The position numbers were made by a program, and so were the translations under genes. The notes under the pieces are model-generated. The model had not been told where the DNA came from and searched no databases. It saw only the letters and a program-made list of their open reading frames with translations. From Virgibacillus dokdonensis (GTDB lineage: Bacteria; Bacillota; Bacilli; Bacillales; Amphibacillaceae), in NCBI RefSeq assembly GCF_900166595.1, contig NZ_LT745763.1, forward strand, positions 1,644,814 to 1,708,813: a DNA stretch of 64,000 nt. The letters are read 5' to 3'. Below are positions 1-7,616 of the stretch, piece after piece; position 1 is the first letter of the stretch; each line of letters starts with the position of its first letter.

Positions 1-44
1 TTATATAAAAGATAACTAATAAAAATTAACTGAAAAACAAGTAA

Positions 45-88
45 AAAATCAAGCCATCTAAAATATAAGATTGGCTTGATTTTATAAT
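45..88. terminator. Bidirectional hairpin terminator
   Basis: A perfect 12-bp inverted repeat (AAAATCAAGCCA at 45-56, TGGCTTGATTTT at 72-83) with A and T tracts on both sides. It would end a transcript entering from outside the window. Confidence 0.7.
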
Positions 89-795
89 ATTTGTTTGTAA
101 ATGTGCCTGATTGGTTAATTGTGTTTTTATCCTGTTTTTGACGACAACTAGCTATCTATATATAACGTCACATACAACTCGAGCGATTGTTTTTATTCCG
201 AGTCTGATATTAATTAGCAAAATGAATCCGGAAACAGTTGTTTTCTTAAGTTTAATAGGAATGAATTTCTGTTTAACGTTCCCTGTAAGTTCTAAAGCTT
301 TATTAATTTATTATGAAGACGTAGAAGTATCTTTTAATTCTATTAAGCTATATAAAATCAGTGCATACTTCTGCCCATATACTTGTTGACAGCTATGGCT
401 TTCTACTTCACCTATTGGAAGTGGATAGGAATGCATTTGTAAATAGTGTGAAAATGAAAAAGTATAAATTGTGTCGTCAGGTTAGGTAAAGCCGAGTTAG
501 AAATCATATATTCAGTAGAAATTTGTCTTTTCTTTATTTGTTGACATTCGTTAATAAGGCATGAATATTTGATTGATTTTATTTATTAATGAATGTATTT
601 ATTCATTTTCTGTTTAATTATAATAGTTATGAAGAAAGACTTAATGTGTTATGCGAATAAATTGAAAATTAAAATGTTATAAATTCGGATTCACTTTTAT
701 TTAAAGCTCATAGTACTTTTGACCACGATATTGCATTTAAGTTATGAAGTAAACTAATCTTCAATTGGTAAGGAAGAATATTTAGGAGTGAAACA
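89..795. other. AT-rich stretch without a convincing gene
   Basis: The only longer open frame here (111-389, +) has no ribosome binding site, no recognisable motif and a composition expected of translated AT-rich noncoding DNA. I see no RNA gene. A TTGACA-like box near 541 may belong to a decayed promoter. Confidence 0.5.
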
Positions 796-2599
796 ATGCG
801 GAAAGAAGATGTGAAATCTGTTTTAGAGGCTTGGAAACTAGTTGAATCTCTGTCTCCAAGCGAGGTAAAGGGTATTGGAGAGGTGATACAAATTAGTTTA
901 TCAGAAAAGCCGTGGGAGCAGGTGAAATTAAAAGAGTCTAGTAAAGAAAAACTACATTTTCGCTATTATTTGGGTTGCTTTCAACAATATAAACTAAGAA
1001 CTACAATTCCTATGTGAGCAGCTTAAAGATATTGATAAGTTACCAAGAGCATTAGATAGATTGGAGACAACTTTAATATTTATTGAAGAAGAGAAGAAAA
1101 GAGTAGAAGAGACACTAGAACATTACCAAGAGAGAAAAACATTATTAGAAGAAGAATTTGAAACAGCTTCAAGAGAAGGGCTTTTAAAGAGAGTAATTAG
1201 AAAAGTGCTTTGTAAAAAGAATGAACAAATATTACAATTAGAAGCTGAATTAGTAGAAATTAATGCAAAAATTGAGACAGAAGCAGATACTTTACATCAA
1301 TTGAACTTAAAAAAGTATGCAACACAAGAAGTTATGAAGGAAGAAAAAAATAAAATAGATTACTATGATCGTGTAATGGAAAAATATGAAGATCAAAATT
1401 TAGTGCTACCTGATGAGAAATATTGGAGTAGTTCTGCATACGATTATAGGCAAGAAAAAGCAATTTGGATCACAGATGAATTAAACCATGAAAGAGGATT
1501 GTTATTTTTAAAAGCAATGAAGATTCATAAGTTGATATTAATATTCAACTACAAAGCGGTAAGATCTAACCTTCGTTTATTAAATTACCGAAATCAGTTA
1601 GATTTAAACCAGAGTGAACATAGACGATACTTGGAATATGCTTGGCAAGCTGTTCATTTGATAACTCCATTAATAAGTACTACTTTTGCAAGTTTTAGTT
1701 TGATGTATAAAGGGGTAAGCAAAGATTTTATTGATTATTTGTTTATTGATGAAGCTGGGCAAGCTAGTCCACAGCAAGCAGCAGGAGCATTATGGCGTTC
1801 CAAAAATGCTATTGTAGTTGGAGATCCACTTCAAATAGAACCAGTCGTAACTATTGATCAAACAATTCTAGGAGACATTAAAAAATACTATAATGTGGAT
1901 TCTATTTATATTGATAAAGGATCCTCTGTACAATCTATTGCTGATAATGCAAATAGATTTGGAGTATATAATAAGTATGGACAGTGGATTGGAATTCCTT
2001 TATGGGTTCATAGAAGGTGTTCAAGTCCAATGTTTACCATTTCTAATGAAATTGCTTATGATAATAAAATGGTCTTAGCTAAAAAGGAAAAGCTTGGAGA
2101 AAGCGCATGGTTTCATTGTATAGGTAGTGCAATTAATCGCCAATTTGTAAAAGAACAAGCATACTTTGTTGCGGAAAAGATCTCCTCACAATGGAAAAAT
2201 GGTATAGAGCCACCAGATATATATGTAATCACTCCTTTTACCGCTGTTAAAGACGGTATTAAGAACATTGTAAGAGCACGCTTAAAGCAAGAAGGTATTC
2301 CAATTCGAGATATAAGTAGCTGGATTATTAAATCAATAGGAACCGTTCATACATTTCAGGGCAGGGAGGCAGATATTGTTTATTTTGTAGCTGGAACAGA
2401 TGAAAAAAGCGATAGCGCTGCCGATTGGTCATGCTCTAAGCCTAATCTAATTAACGTGGCTGTGACAAGAGCAAAAGAAGAATTTTACATGGTAGGGGAT
2501 TATAAACGTCTTTCAAAAAAAGAATATTATAAAACTATTGCAGGAAATATTGGTGAAGTTTACAATCTTGAAAATAGCAGGTATGTAATAAAGAAATAG
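796..2599 (+). pseudogene. SF1 (DNA2/NAM7-like) helicase with internal deletion
   Basis: Two pieces of one large helicase gene. The first (796-1017, start ATG after AGGAGTG) encodes a helical N-terminal piece beginning MRKEDVKSVLEAWKLVE. The second (from about 1020, open 1061-2599) has a coiled-coil stretch followed by the C-terminal superfamily 1 helicase core: motif II DEAGQAS, motif III GDPLQIEPVV, a TFQGREADIVYF block and the motif VI-like NVAVTRAKEEF. The Walker A region that must precede motif II is absent: after the coiled coil only about 90 residues remain before DEAGQAS. Relatives are normally around 1000 residues or more, so a large internal deletion plus a frameshift at about 1010-1060 explains what is seen. 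ATPase activity should be lost. Such helicases often sit in defence or mobile regions. Confidence 0.75.
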
Positions 2600-2662
2600 A
2601 AAACGTTCTTATTGTGATAACATGAAATTATAGAAAAGAAGCTTGTTTTATAAAATAAGAAT

Positions 2663-2697
2663 ATTAAATCCCCACACGCTATAAGTGGGATTTAATA
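2663..2697 (+). terminator. Hairpin after the helicase relic
   Basis: The arms ATTAAATCCC(C)CAC and GTGGGATTTAAT form a stem with one bulged C and an 8-nt loop. There is no clean T tract, so it may be a processing hairpin instead of a terminator. Confidence 0.45.
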
Positions 2698-2750
2698 GCT
2701 ATATACGTCTTGTTCAATAGACTTTTGAAATCTTTGAGAGGGGTTTTTGG

Positions 2751-2936
2751 ATGAAGGAAAGCAGCATAAAAAAAGGCATGCTATATGCAAAGAAAACTCT
2801 TGAAATGGAGAACTTAAAGGTAAGTGAAGAACAGACTAATTTAGTCAGAGAAAGCTTAAATGGAGAAATTTCTCACGATCAATTTATTAAAAAAGCTTTA
2901 GAGTTAGCAAATGAAAGTATAACCCAATCAAAATAA
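2751..2936 (+). CDS. VbhA-like Fic antitoxin, orphan
   Basis: A 61-residue helical protein with a good ribosome binding site (GAGAGGGG, 2736-2743) before ATG. Residues 16-21 are T-L-E-M-E-N, which fits the (S/T)xxxE(G/N) inhibitory motif of class I Fic antitoxins such as VbhA. The later stretch LNGEISHDQFIKKALEL matches the second helical part of the Antitoxin_VbhA family. In that family the antitoxin helix blocks the ATP site of an adjacent Fic AMP-transferase. No Fic gene follows: the next 900 bp hold only broken repressor genes. The only Fic gene in the window, at 32438-33172, carries its own inhibitory motif. This is therefore an orphan antitoxin, either a relic or a protector against an incoming Fic toxin. 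The family call rests on motif and length only. Confidence 0.6.
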   Translation: MKESSIKKGMLYAKKTLEMENLKVSEEQTNLVRESLNGEISHDQFIKKALELANESITQSK

Positions 2937-3009
2937 TACTATGAAGGTGACAGATATGTTTTATTGAACCTCTCGTGACTTTGGTTATAAGGGGTTTAAA
3001 ACTAGCTAG

Positions 3010-3450
3010 TTACAAAACCTCAAATACCGTTTCTATGTTTTTAGGAATATAATTCTTATTAATTTTCTGTGTTTGACAAACAGCATATTCCATAGCTTCT
3101 AACAAGGATTCAACAGCTTCCTTGCTAATTGGTTCCCCAGAAAAATTTAATCCATCAGCGTTTTGCAAATCCTCTTTAGTCTTTTCCATTTTTTTAGCAA
3201 TATATCTCCCGTCTTTTTCGGTTAGTTCATTCCGATTATCATTTCTTTTGTCTGTCCTACCTAGTAAGTAGTCTACAGATACATCGTAGAAATCAGCTAA
3301 ATTGTTTTAGTGTATCGTATCAGGTCGTCAAGTCCCTTGTTCATAATTCGCTAATTTACCTCTAGAAGCAGTTTAATATTGGATTATATTTTTTTGTTTT
3401 CTTAAATAAACAAGTCGTTTTTTTAACGTTTTTTCACCTTTAATTATCAT
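3010..3450 (-). pseudogene. XRE-family phage-type repressor, decayed
   Basis: Read on the minus strand from ATG at 3448-3450, the fragments give a helix-turn-helix repressor: an RLVYLRKQKNI start, SRGKLANYEQGT (recognition helix region), then LADFYDVSVDYLLGR, a classic XRE family signature, and a charged C-terminal tail ending at TAA (3010-3012). At least three in-frame stops or shifts lie between about 3295 and 3390, so it cannot be made as one protein. Intact relatives are phage or ICE immunity repressors of about 130 residues. A second XRE relic lies divergently at about 3500, the usual repressor/Cro-like layout of a mobile element control region. Confidence 0.7.
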
Positions 3451-3499
3451 TATAGGAAATAAAGTGTTTCTAGTCTATAAAGGACGCAAGATGTTTCTG

Positions 3500-3770
3500 T
3501 TGTTGGAGGTTGAAGCTAGTATACATCAAAAATAATGGATTGTAGAGGAGACAAATCTCGTCAAAAAGTATCTAAATGGTATTACACCATAAATGCTTGT
3601 CTCTATTGAAGAGGAGATAGAACCCCTTCTTTACATTTAGCGAAAAACATCGCTGCGTATTATGGTTTATCAATTGATGAAAATTTTTTTGAAAAAAAGC
3701 AAACGATTCGTTTCCTTGATCAAAAGCTATCTATTTACCTAATACCCAAATTTTGTTTTAAGTATTTAGG
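3500..3770 (+). pseudogene. Second XRE-type regulator relic
   Basis: On the plus strand, PSLHLAKNIAAYYGLSIDE (about 3630-3690) is the typical end of an XRE helix-turn-helix domain, where PSL..A..IA..yG.SIDE.F is conserved. The upstream part (3535-3625) is out of frame and includes stop codons. It faces away from the minus-strand XRE relic, so the pair probably was the early control switch of a prophage or ICE. Nothing here looks translatable. Confidence 0.55.
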
Positions 3771-3963
3771 TTCTGTTGTCGAACCGAATTTACCGTGTGC
3801 TTAAAGGAAAAAAGCAAGATCAAATATTCAAAAATTGTATTAAAATATGTGCATTTATGAGATTACCCCAAACGGAGTTTTTAATGCAGAAAAGCAAGTA
3901 ACTAAAAATGATAGGGCAGTCCATCTATTCATTTTGCATATGTTAAGAAGAGGGGGGGATTTC

Positions 3964-4128
3964 ATGACGAAGCAAAATGAAAAGAAGCGTCCAAAGAGAA
4001 AAAGTCATTTAAAGCTTGGAAAGGAAACGTTTGGCGACATGCCAATGGAAGAATGTTTCCGAAAAGCATTTGAACCCTATTTCAATCCAGATAAAGCAAA
4101 GAGCACTTATTTAAGCAGGCTTGAATAA
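3964..4128 (+). CDS. Small basic hypothetical protein (54 aa)
   Basis: The ATG at 3964 follows AGAAGAGGGGGGGATTTC, a very strong ribosome binding site, and this decides the start over upstream in-frame codons. The protein begins MTKQNEKKRPKRKSHLKLGK and is strongly basic at the N-terminus and acidic-polar later, with no membrane segment. A hairpin terminator overlaps its stop codon. I do not recognise the family. Its setting among phage-type regulator relics suggests a small phage or ICE gene. Confidence 0.55.
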   Translation: MTKQNEKKRPKRKSHLKLGKETFGDMPMEECFRKAFEPYFNPDKAKSTYLSRLE

Positions 4129-4141
4129 GCCTCCTTTTTTT
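4117..4141 (+). terminator. Intrinsic terminator overlapping a stop codon
   Basis: AGGCTT (4117-4122) pairs with AAGCCT (4127-4132) and is followed by CCTTTTTTT. It ends the small gene at 3964-4128. Confidence 0.75.
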
Positions 4142-4854
4142 CAGATGGACAAGTACATATCTACTTCACTGTTCATTATAAATCAAAAATTATACGAATA
4201 AAGCAAATATTTAACGAGGCGGTGTTTGAAAATGCAACATGTGCATTAATAAGAATACCTAGGAGTGTATACTGCCCCACTTTACCAAAAGATGAAACGT
4301 TTACAGGTTGGAGAAAGCCTTCAATGTGGTGAAGCATGTATTACGTATACAAAGTTCAATTTGTACGAACTTACGTCCTAGGAAAATTCATGGATGCTAT
4401 TCCACTTTAGACAAGTGTTATAAAAGAGTGTGTGAGGTGTAACGAATGGGTGGAGGAAACATTAAAAGATATAGTTGTAAAGGCTATAAATTATGCTACA
4501 GGACAGGGATAAATTGAGCTTGGAATTTATTTGGCCTGCTTGCAAATCTTATATCTATGCCTGATTCCTGTGAAATTAAAAAACTGCTGAAAACCTAGCG
4601 ACTTACATGAATAAATGCATCATGATTGGAATAGGTGGTCGAATTCAAACTCGCCGATTTAAAGGTAAAGACAAAAAACCGTTTTGTTACTGAAGTTTTA
4701 GTGGGAGTGTTCAATTCATAGAAAGCAAAATAAAAATTCAGAGCGCTTTAACATCCCACAACTAAGCCAAATCACAACAGAAAGTTTCATCAAAATGATT
4801 TTAATCCCCTCTTAAGGAAGAATACAACCTACCGATAAATTACAGCAATTTAAT
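4142..4854. other. Degenerate phage-like stretch
   Basis: No open gene. Short coherent peptides appear on the plus strand (for example around 4440-4540, LKDIVVKAINYATGQG) but are broken by stops and shifts. I read this as the remains of prophage early genes and cannot name them. Confidence 0.4.
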
Positions 4855-5002
4855 TTAATTGAATTATTTACAAAGATGGGGAAATAGACATACATATGAA
4901 GATGAGGTTATTTATCCAAAATTGAATATCTCACGAGCCAAATATTATCAAATGAAGAAAAAGGCATTGGAAGAGCATTGTTTGGTCATGAATTTTGATT
5001 GA
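4855..5002 (+). pseudogene. ArpU-like phage late-gene regulator, C-terminal relic
   Basis: One frame reads WGNRHTYEDEVIYPKL then NISRAKYYQMKKKALEEH and ends at TGA (5000-5002). The pattern of a W..R..Y..EV segment followed by ISR.KYY..KK.AL matches the C-terminal sigma-region-4-like end of ArpU family regulators of phage late genes. No start codon or N-terminal domain survives. It supports a prophage origin for 3-5 kb. Confidence 0.5.
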
Positions 5003-5073
5003 GCAATCCATAAATTCTAAGAATGCACTTTAAATCTAGCTTGAACTAGACAATGTAAGAAGCAAACTGTTTC

Positions 5074-5520
5074 TTAATTTCTTAATATTTCCAATGGGTG
5101 GTTTGAACTGATTTTAAATTTTATAAAGACAATTTGGTTCGTTTCATTAGGACTATAATAGGTATACTTCTTTTGCAAGGTATAAGTTGGTTGTTGCATA
5201 CCGACTTTGTTACCAATTTTTTTATTTCTGATTTGAGTGATAGTCTCTAATGATTTTTGATATAACTCTGGATTATAAGGTTCTTTTTTCTTTAAAAAGT
5301 GATAAATTGCAGTTAACAACATTCGTGCAAGCGGTTTCGGATTTTAGGATATTTTTCACTTTTGGCTATAGCAGTTTGCACACTGTACCAAAAGGGCTTG
5401 ATATAAACACCAGTTTTTGAAACCCGTACTAGTTTTTTCTTGCCAGCACGTTCATATTCGTAGGTGTTAGTCCTGCTCAGGAACATAAAAGCTTAACTGT
5501 AGGAAACACATCCATATTAA
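5074..5520 (-). pseudogene. IS110-family transposase, C-terminal relic
   Basis: On the minus strand, frames joined across indels read AGLTPTN, GKKKLVRVSKTGVYIKP, then IAKSEKYPKIR and finally MLLTAIYHFLKKKEPYNPELY. This is the order of the C-terminal transposase_20 domain of IS110-type elements, where a Ser-containing segment follows the AGL.P motif. The last piece (5074-5322) is open but has no start of its own. Frameshifts at about 5330-5460 and the lack of the N-terminal DEDD domain make this a dead fragment. Confidence 0.65.
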
Positions 5521-5692
5521 CGCCTATTTCGGAAACCAAGAAACCACGGCAATGGCTGAAAAGATGTTCTTAAAAAACGGAACAGTTAGATTAAATTAAT
5601 TTCTTCTCTACAGGGCTCGACAAGAGAAAGTATCAACCATACTACTAATCGGTATCAGTTCATTCTTTCTACTGAGAAGAAAAAAGTTTAAT

Positions 5693-5732
5693 AGATAAAA
5701 GGAGAGTTTCAAACTAGCTCTCCTTTTATCAT
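5693..5732 (+). terminator. Strong hairpin terminator
   Basis: GATAAAAGGAGAG (5694-5706) pairs with CTCTCCTTTTATC (5718-5730) around an 11-nt loop. A and T tracts on both sides make it usable in both directions. Confidence 0.75.
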
Positions 5733-5840
5733 GATATGCACTTTTCTATAAGTTATATTTGATTAATCAAATATATAGTAGATTTCCATAGCTACAATGT
5801 TATAATATCCCTAAGTGTATAAGGCTTTCATGGTTGGTGG

Positions 5841-5869
5841 CTCACCCCTTTAATAAGAAAGGGGGTGAG
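5841..5869 (+). promoter_or_regulatory. Hairpin sequestering the toxin ribosome binding site
   Basis: CTCACCCCTTT (5841-5851) pairs with AAAGGGGGTGAG (5858-5869), leaving one bulged G. The second arm is the Shine-Dalgarno of the toxin gene that starts at 5873, so the mRNA leader can fold to hide it. Such SD occlusion is a known control layer in Gram-positive type I toxin mRNAs. Confidence 0.65.
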
Positions 5870-5872
5870 TTT

Positions 5873-5956
5873 ATGACAGTATTTGAAACGTTAATGTTTT
5901 CCGTCGCTCTTTCTTCACTTATTGTTGCGGTGCTATCGTTTCATCAAAAAAAATAA
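5873..5956 (+). CDS. Type I toxin, putative holin-like peptide (27 aa)
   Basis: The peptide begins MTVFETLMFSVALSSLIVAV and ends SFHQKK: a short N-terminus, one hydrophobic transmembrane helix and a charged tail. This matches the small putative holin-like toxin family (PF16935-type, related to TxpA/BsrG/BsrE) of Firmicutes, which depolarise or disturb the membrane. The Shine-Dalgarno GGGGGTGAG lies 3-11 nt upstream and is folded in a hairpin. Downstream are two convergent terminators and a candidate antisense promoter, the expected anatomy of a type I toxin-antitoxin pair. No other function is likely for a peptide of this shape. Confidence 0.75.
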   Translation: MTVFETLMFSVALSSLIVAVLSFHQKK

Positions 5957-5998
5957 CCACCCATAGCGCCTTAGCAAGCATGTGGAAGTGGTTATTTT
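5950..5998 (-). terminator. Hairpin terminator for the antisense RNA
   Basis: AAAATAACCAC (5950-5960) pairs with GTGGTTATTTT (5988-5998). On the minus strand it is followed by a run of T (complement of the A run 5946-5953). Confidence 0.65.
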
Positions 5999-6044
5999 AT
6001 CCTTTTTACATTGTGAGCTGCACCCTTGAAGGGCTATACACTAT

Positions 6045-6080
6045 ACCGTTTGGTGTCACAGCACCAGACGGTCTTTTTTA
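6045..6080 (+). terminator. Terminator of the toxin mRNA
   Basis: ACCGTTTGGTG (6045-6055) pairs with CACCAGACGGT (6062-6072), with one T-to-G wobble, and is followed by CTTTTTTA. It is the plus-strand end expected for the toxin transcript. Confidence 0.7.
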
Positions 6081-6231
6081 TTGTATGTCTTTCTATCTAT
6101 AATTATACCTGATTTTGACACAAAATGAAAACTTTTTGGATAAATACTTTTCGTGTACTTTTTTTGTACGATTTTAGCTATAATCCGTATTACGTTATTA
6201 GTATCAAACAAATGTTCATATACGTTGTAGG

Positions 6232-6267
6232 AAGCGCTCCATGTGTGAGATGGAGCGCTTTTTCTTT
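6232..6267 (+). terminator. Intrinsic terminator
   Basis: AAGCGCTCCA (6232-6241) pairs perfectly with TGGAGCGCTT (6251-6260) and is followed by a T-rich tail. No gene is visible directly upstream, so it may end a lost gene or a small RNA starting after about 6150, where TTGTAC and TATAAT-like boxes occur. Confidence 0.7.
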
Positions 6268-6556
6268 GTATAAAAATAAGGAGGGATAAAACTGCTGTAT
6301 ACTGGCTAAAACAAAATTAAAACTGGTCGCTATAAAAAAATATAGATCAAAGAATAGAACTAGATTCATTTCCTCATCCTGATAACTATGTATCTTTAGG
6401 CCAACTTAATTCGAAACAACTGTTTAAGAACAGGGAAGGGAACAGAAAAGAAAGTTAAGCGGTGATTTTTTAAGTATGTATAAACCTTGAAGTGGAATAA
6501 TATGTTATGATAAAACTAGTTTATATGAGAACAGTTTTATGAATAAAAGAGGTGTT

Positions 6557-6727
6557 ATGATGGATCGAATAGCACTTACTATATCGCTTATTCTATCTGT
6601 TATTGTAACCTTTTTAAATGTTAATGCTGACGATTATGTGGACGCCACATTTATGGGGATTATTTCTTTGCTTGTGCTAATAGAATTAATAAAATCAACG
6701 AAAAGCAAAGGTGATACTTCAGTTTAA
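6557..6727 (+). CDS. Small two-helix membrane protein (56 aa)
   Basis: AAAAGAGGTG (6545-6554) is the likely ribosome binding site, which favours ATG 6557 (or 6560) over the in-frame ATG at 6539. The peptide has two hydrophobic segments (about residues 4-20 and 30-45) separated by NADDYVDA, then a basic tail. I do not recognise a family. Peptides of this type are common and unassigned in Bacillaceae. Confidence 0.5.
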   Translation: MMDRIALTISLILSVIVTFLNVNADDYVDATFMGIISLLVLIELIKSTKSKGDTSV

Positions 6728-7061
6728 TAAATTGCATTTTTTTTCTAATGACGATGCTTCACAATAATTTCTCGTAAGTATATAGCTTCATTCGAGCAAC
6801 ACAGCAAAAAACATGTAGAAAACAAGATGCTTCCGAGTGAAATGTAATAGAAGGAAACCTGAGGCATGTGTTCGATTTTATTTCAAGTACGCCTTCGTCA
6901 AAAATGTAAAACAACTATTTCACTTTCATCTTCTATATAATTTTCAAACCAAAGAGAAAATGATACGTTGGGTTGCTGGATATTCACAGCCCTTATGTTT
7001 TAAAAAAAGTAAAAATATAAAATACTAATCTATAATATTTCTATTATTGGGGGGAAAGTAT
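6728..7061. other. Stretch without a supported gene
   Basis: An open frame at 6837-7028 lacks a ribosome binding site and its protein looks random. No RNA motif seen. Confidence 0.45.
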
Positions 7062-7537
7062 GTGAAAGTATTAAACTTAGAAGATAAAATTTCATCTAAG
7101 CAAAAAGGATATATAACAGAAAGTAGAGTTGCAGAGGCCCACAAGGACAATTAACATGCTATACCCCAGATTCGGATGATGACGGAATTGATATCATTGT
7201 AAATTTGAAACGTGCGTTTAGACCTGTTTATGTGCAAGTGAAGAGCCGATTCATATTAAATAAAAACAAGCACTTTGTTCAGAATGTAGGATTACACACT
7301 TTCAAGAGTCATCCGTCATTTTACATTATTTTTATGTATTTTACTCCTGATGATTTAGAAGTGGCTAAAGTATGGTTAATACCATCAGAGAAATTTGAAG
7401 AATTAGCGTATCCTATATCTGAAGGTAAATCCTATCGTTTTAGCGCTAATCCTAAATCCGACATTGATAAATGGGCACAATTTAAAGTGAACAAAGCATC
7501 TTTAGGTGAAGAGCTGCTGAGAATTTGTCCAAACTAA
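7062..7537 (+). pseudogene. PD-(D/E)XK-like nuclease domain gene, frameshifted
   Basis: A GTG start at 7062 follows GGGGGGAAA. It opens MKVLNLEDKISSKQKGYITESRVAE and stops at 7155 after a shift. The frame 7205-7537 continues with TPDSDDDGIDIIV and VYVQVKSRF, i.e. an aspartate followed by a QVK strand, the core of DUF4365-like restriction-endonuclease-fold proteins. It ends 79 bp before hsdM. The frameshift near 7130-7145 appears to include a small deletion. Homologues are often companions of type I systems or orphan nuclease-fold proteins. The catalytic reading is by eye. Confidence 0.6.
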
Positions 7538-7616
7538 TAATGCTGTAGGAAGAATCATTGCTTTTATAGAAAGGTCAAAATCATACTAGTTAACATGCAA
7601 AAAGGAGAATGCATCA

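Larger units (their letters stand above)
5950..6096 (-). ncRNA. Putative antisense RNA antitoxin
   Basis: A minus-strand -10 box TATAAT (complement of 6102-6107) with a poor -35 (TTCATT, 17 nt upstream) could start an RNA near 6096. It would run towards the toxin gene and end at the hairpin 5950-5998, whose minus-strand side is followed by seven or more T. It would overlap the toxin mRNA 3' end by about 130-150 nt, as in txpA/RatA and bsrG/SR4. The boundaries are inferred. Confidence 0.5.

Noticed and set aside
111..389. A 92-codon open frame on the plus strand
   Set aside because: No ribosome binding site, no family pattern, and a composition expected from AT-rich noncoding DNA.
6837..7028. 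A 63-codon open frame on the plus strand
   Set aside because: Low-complexity, aromatic and lysine-rich translation without a ribosome binding site.
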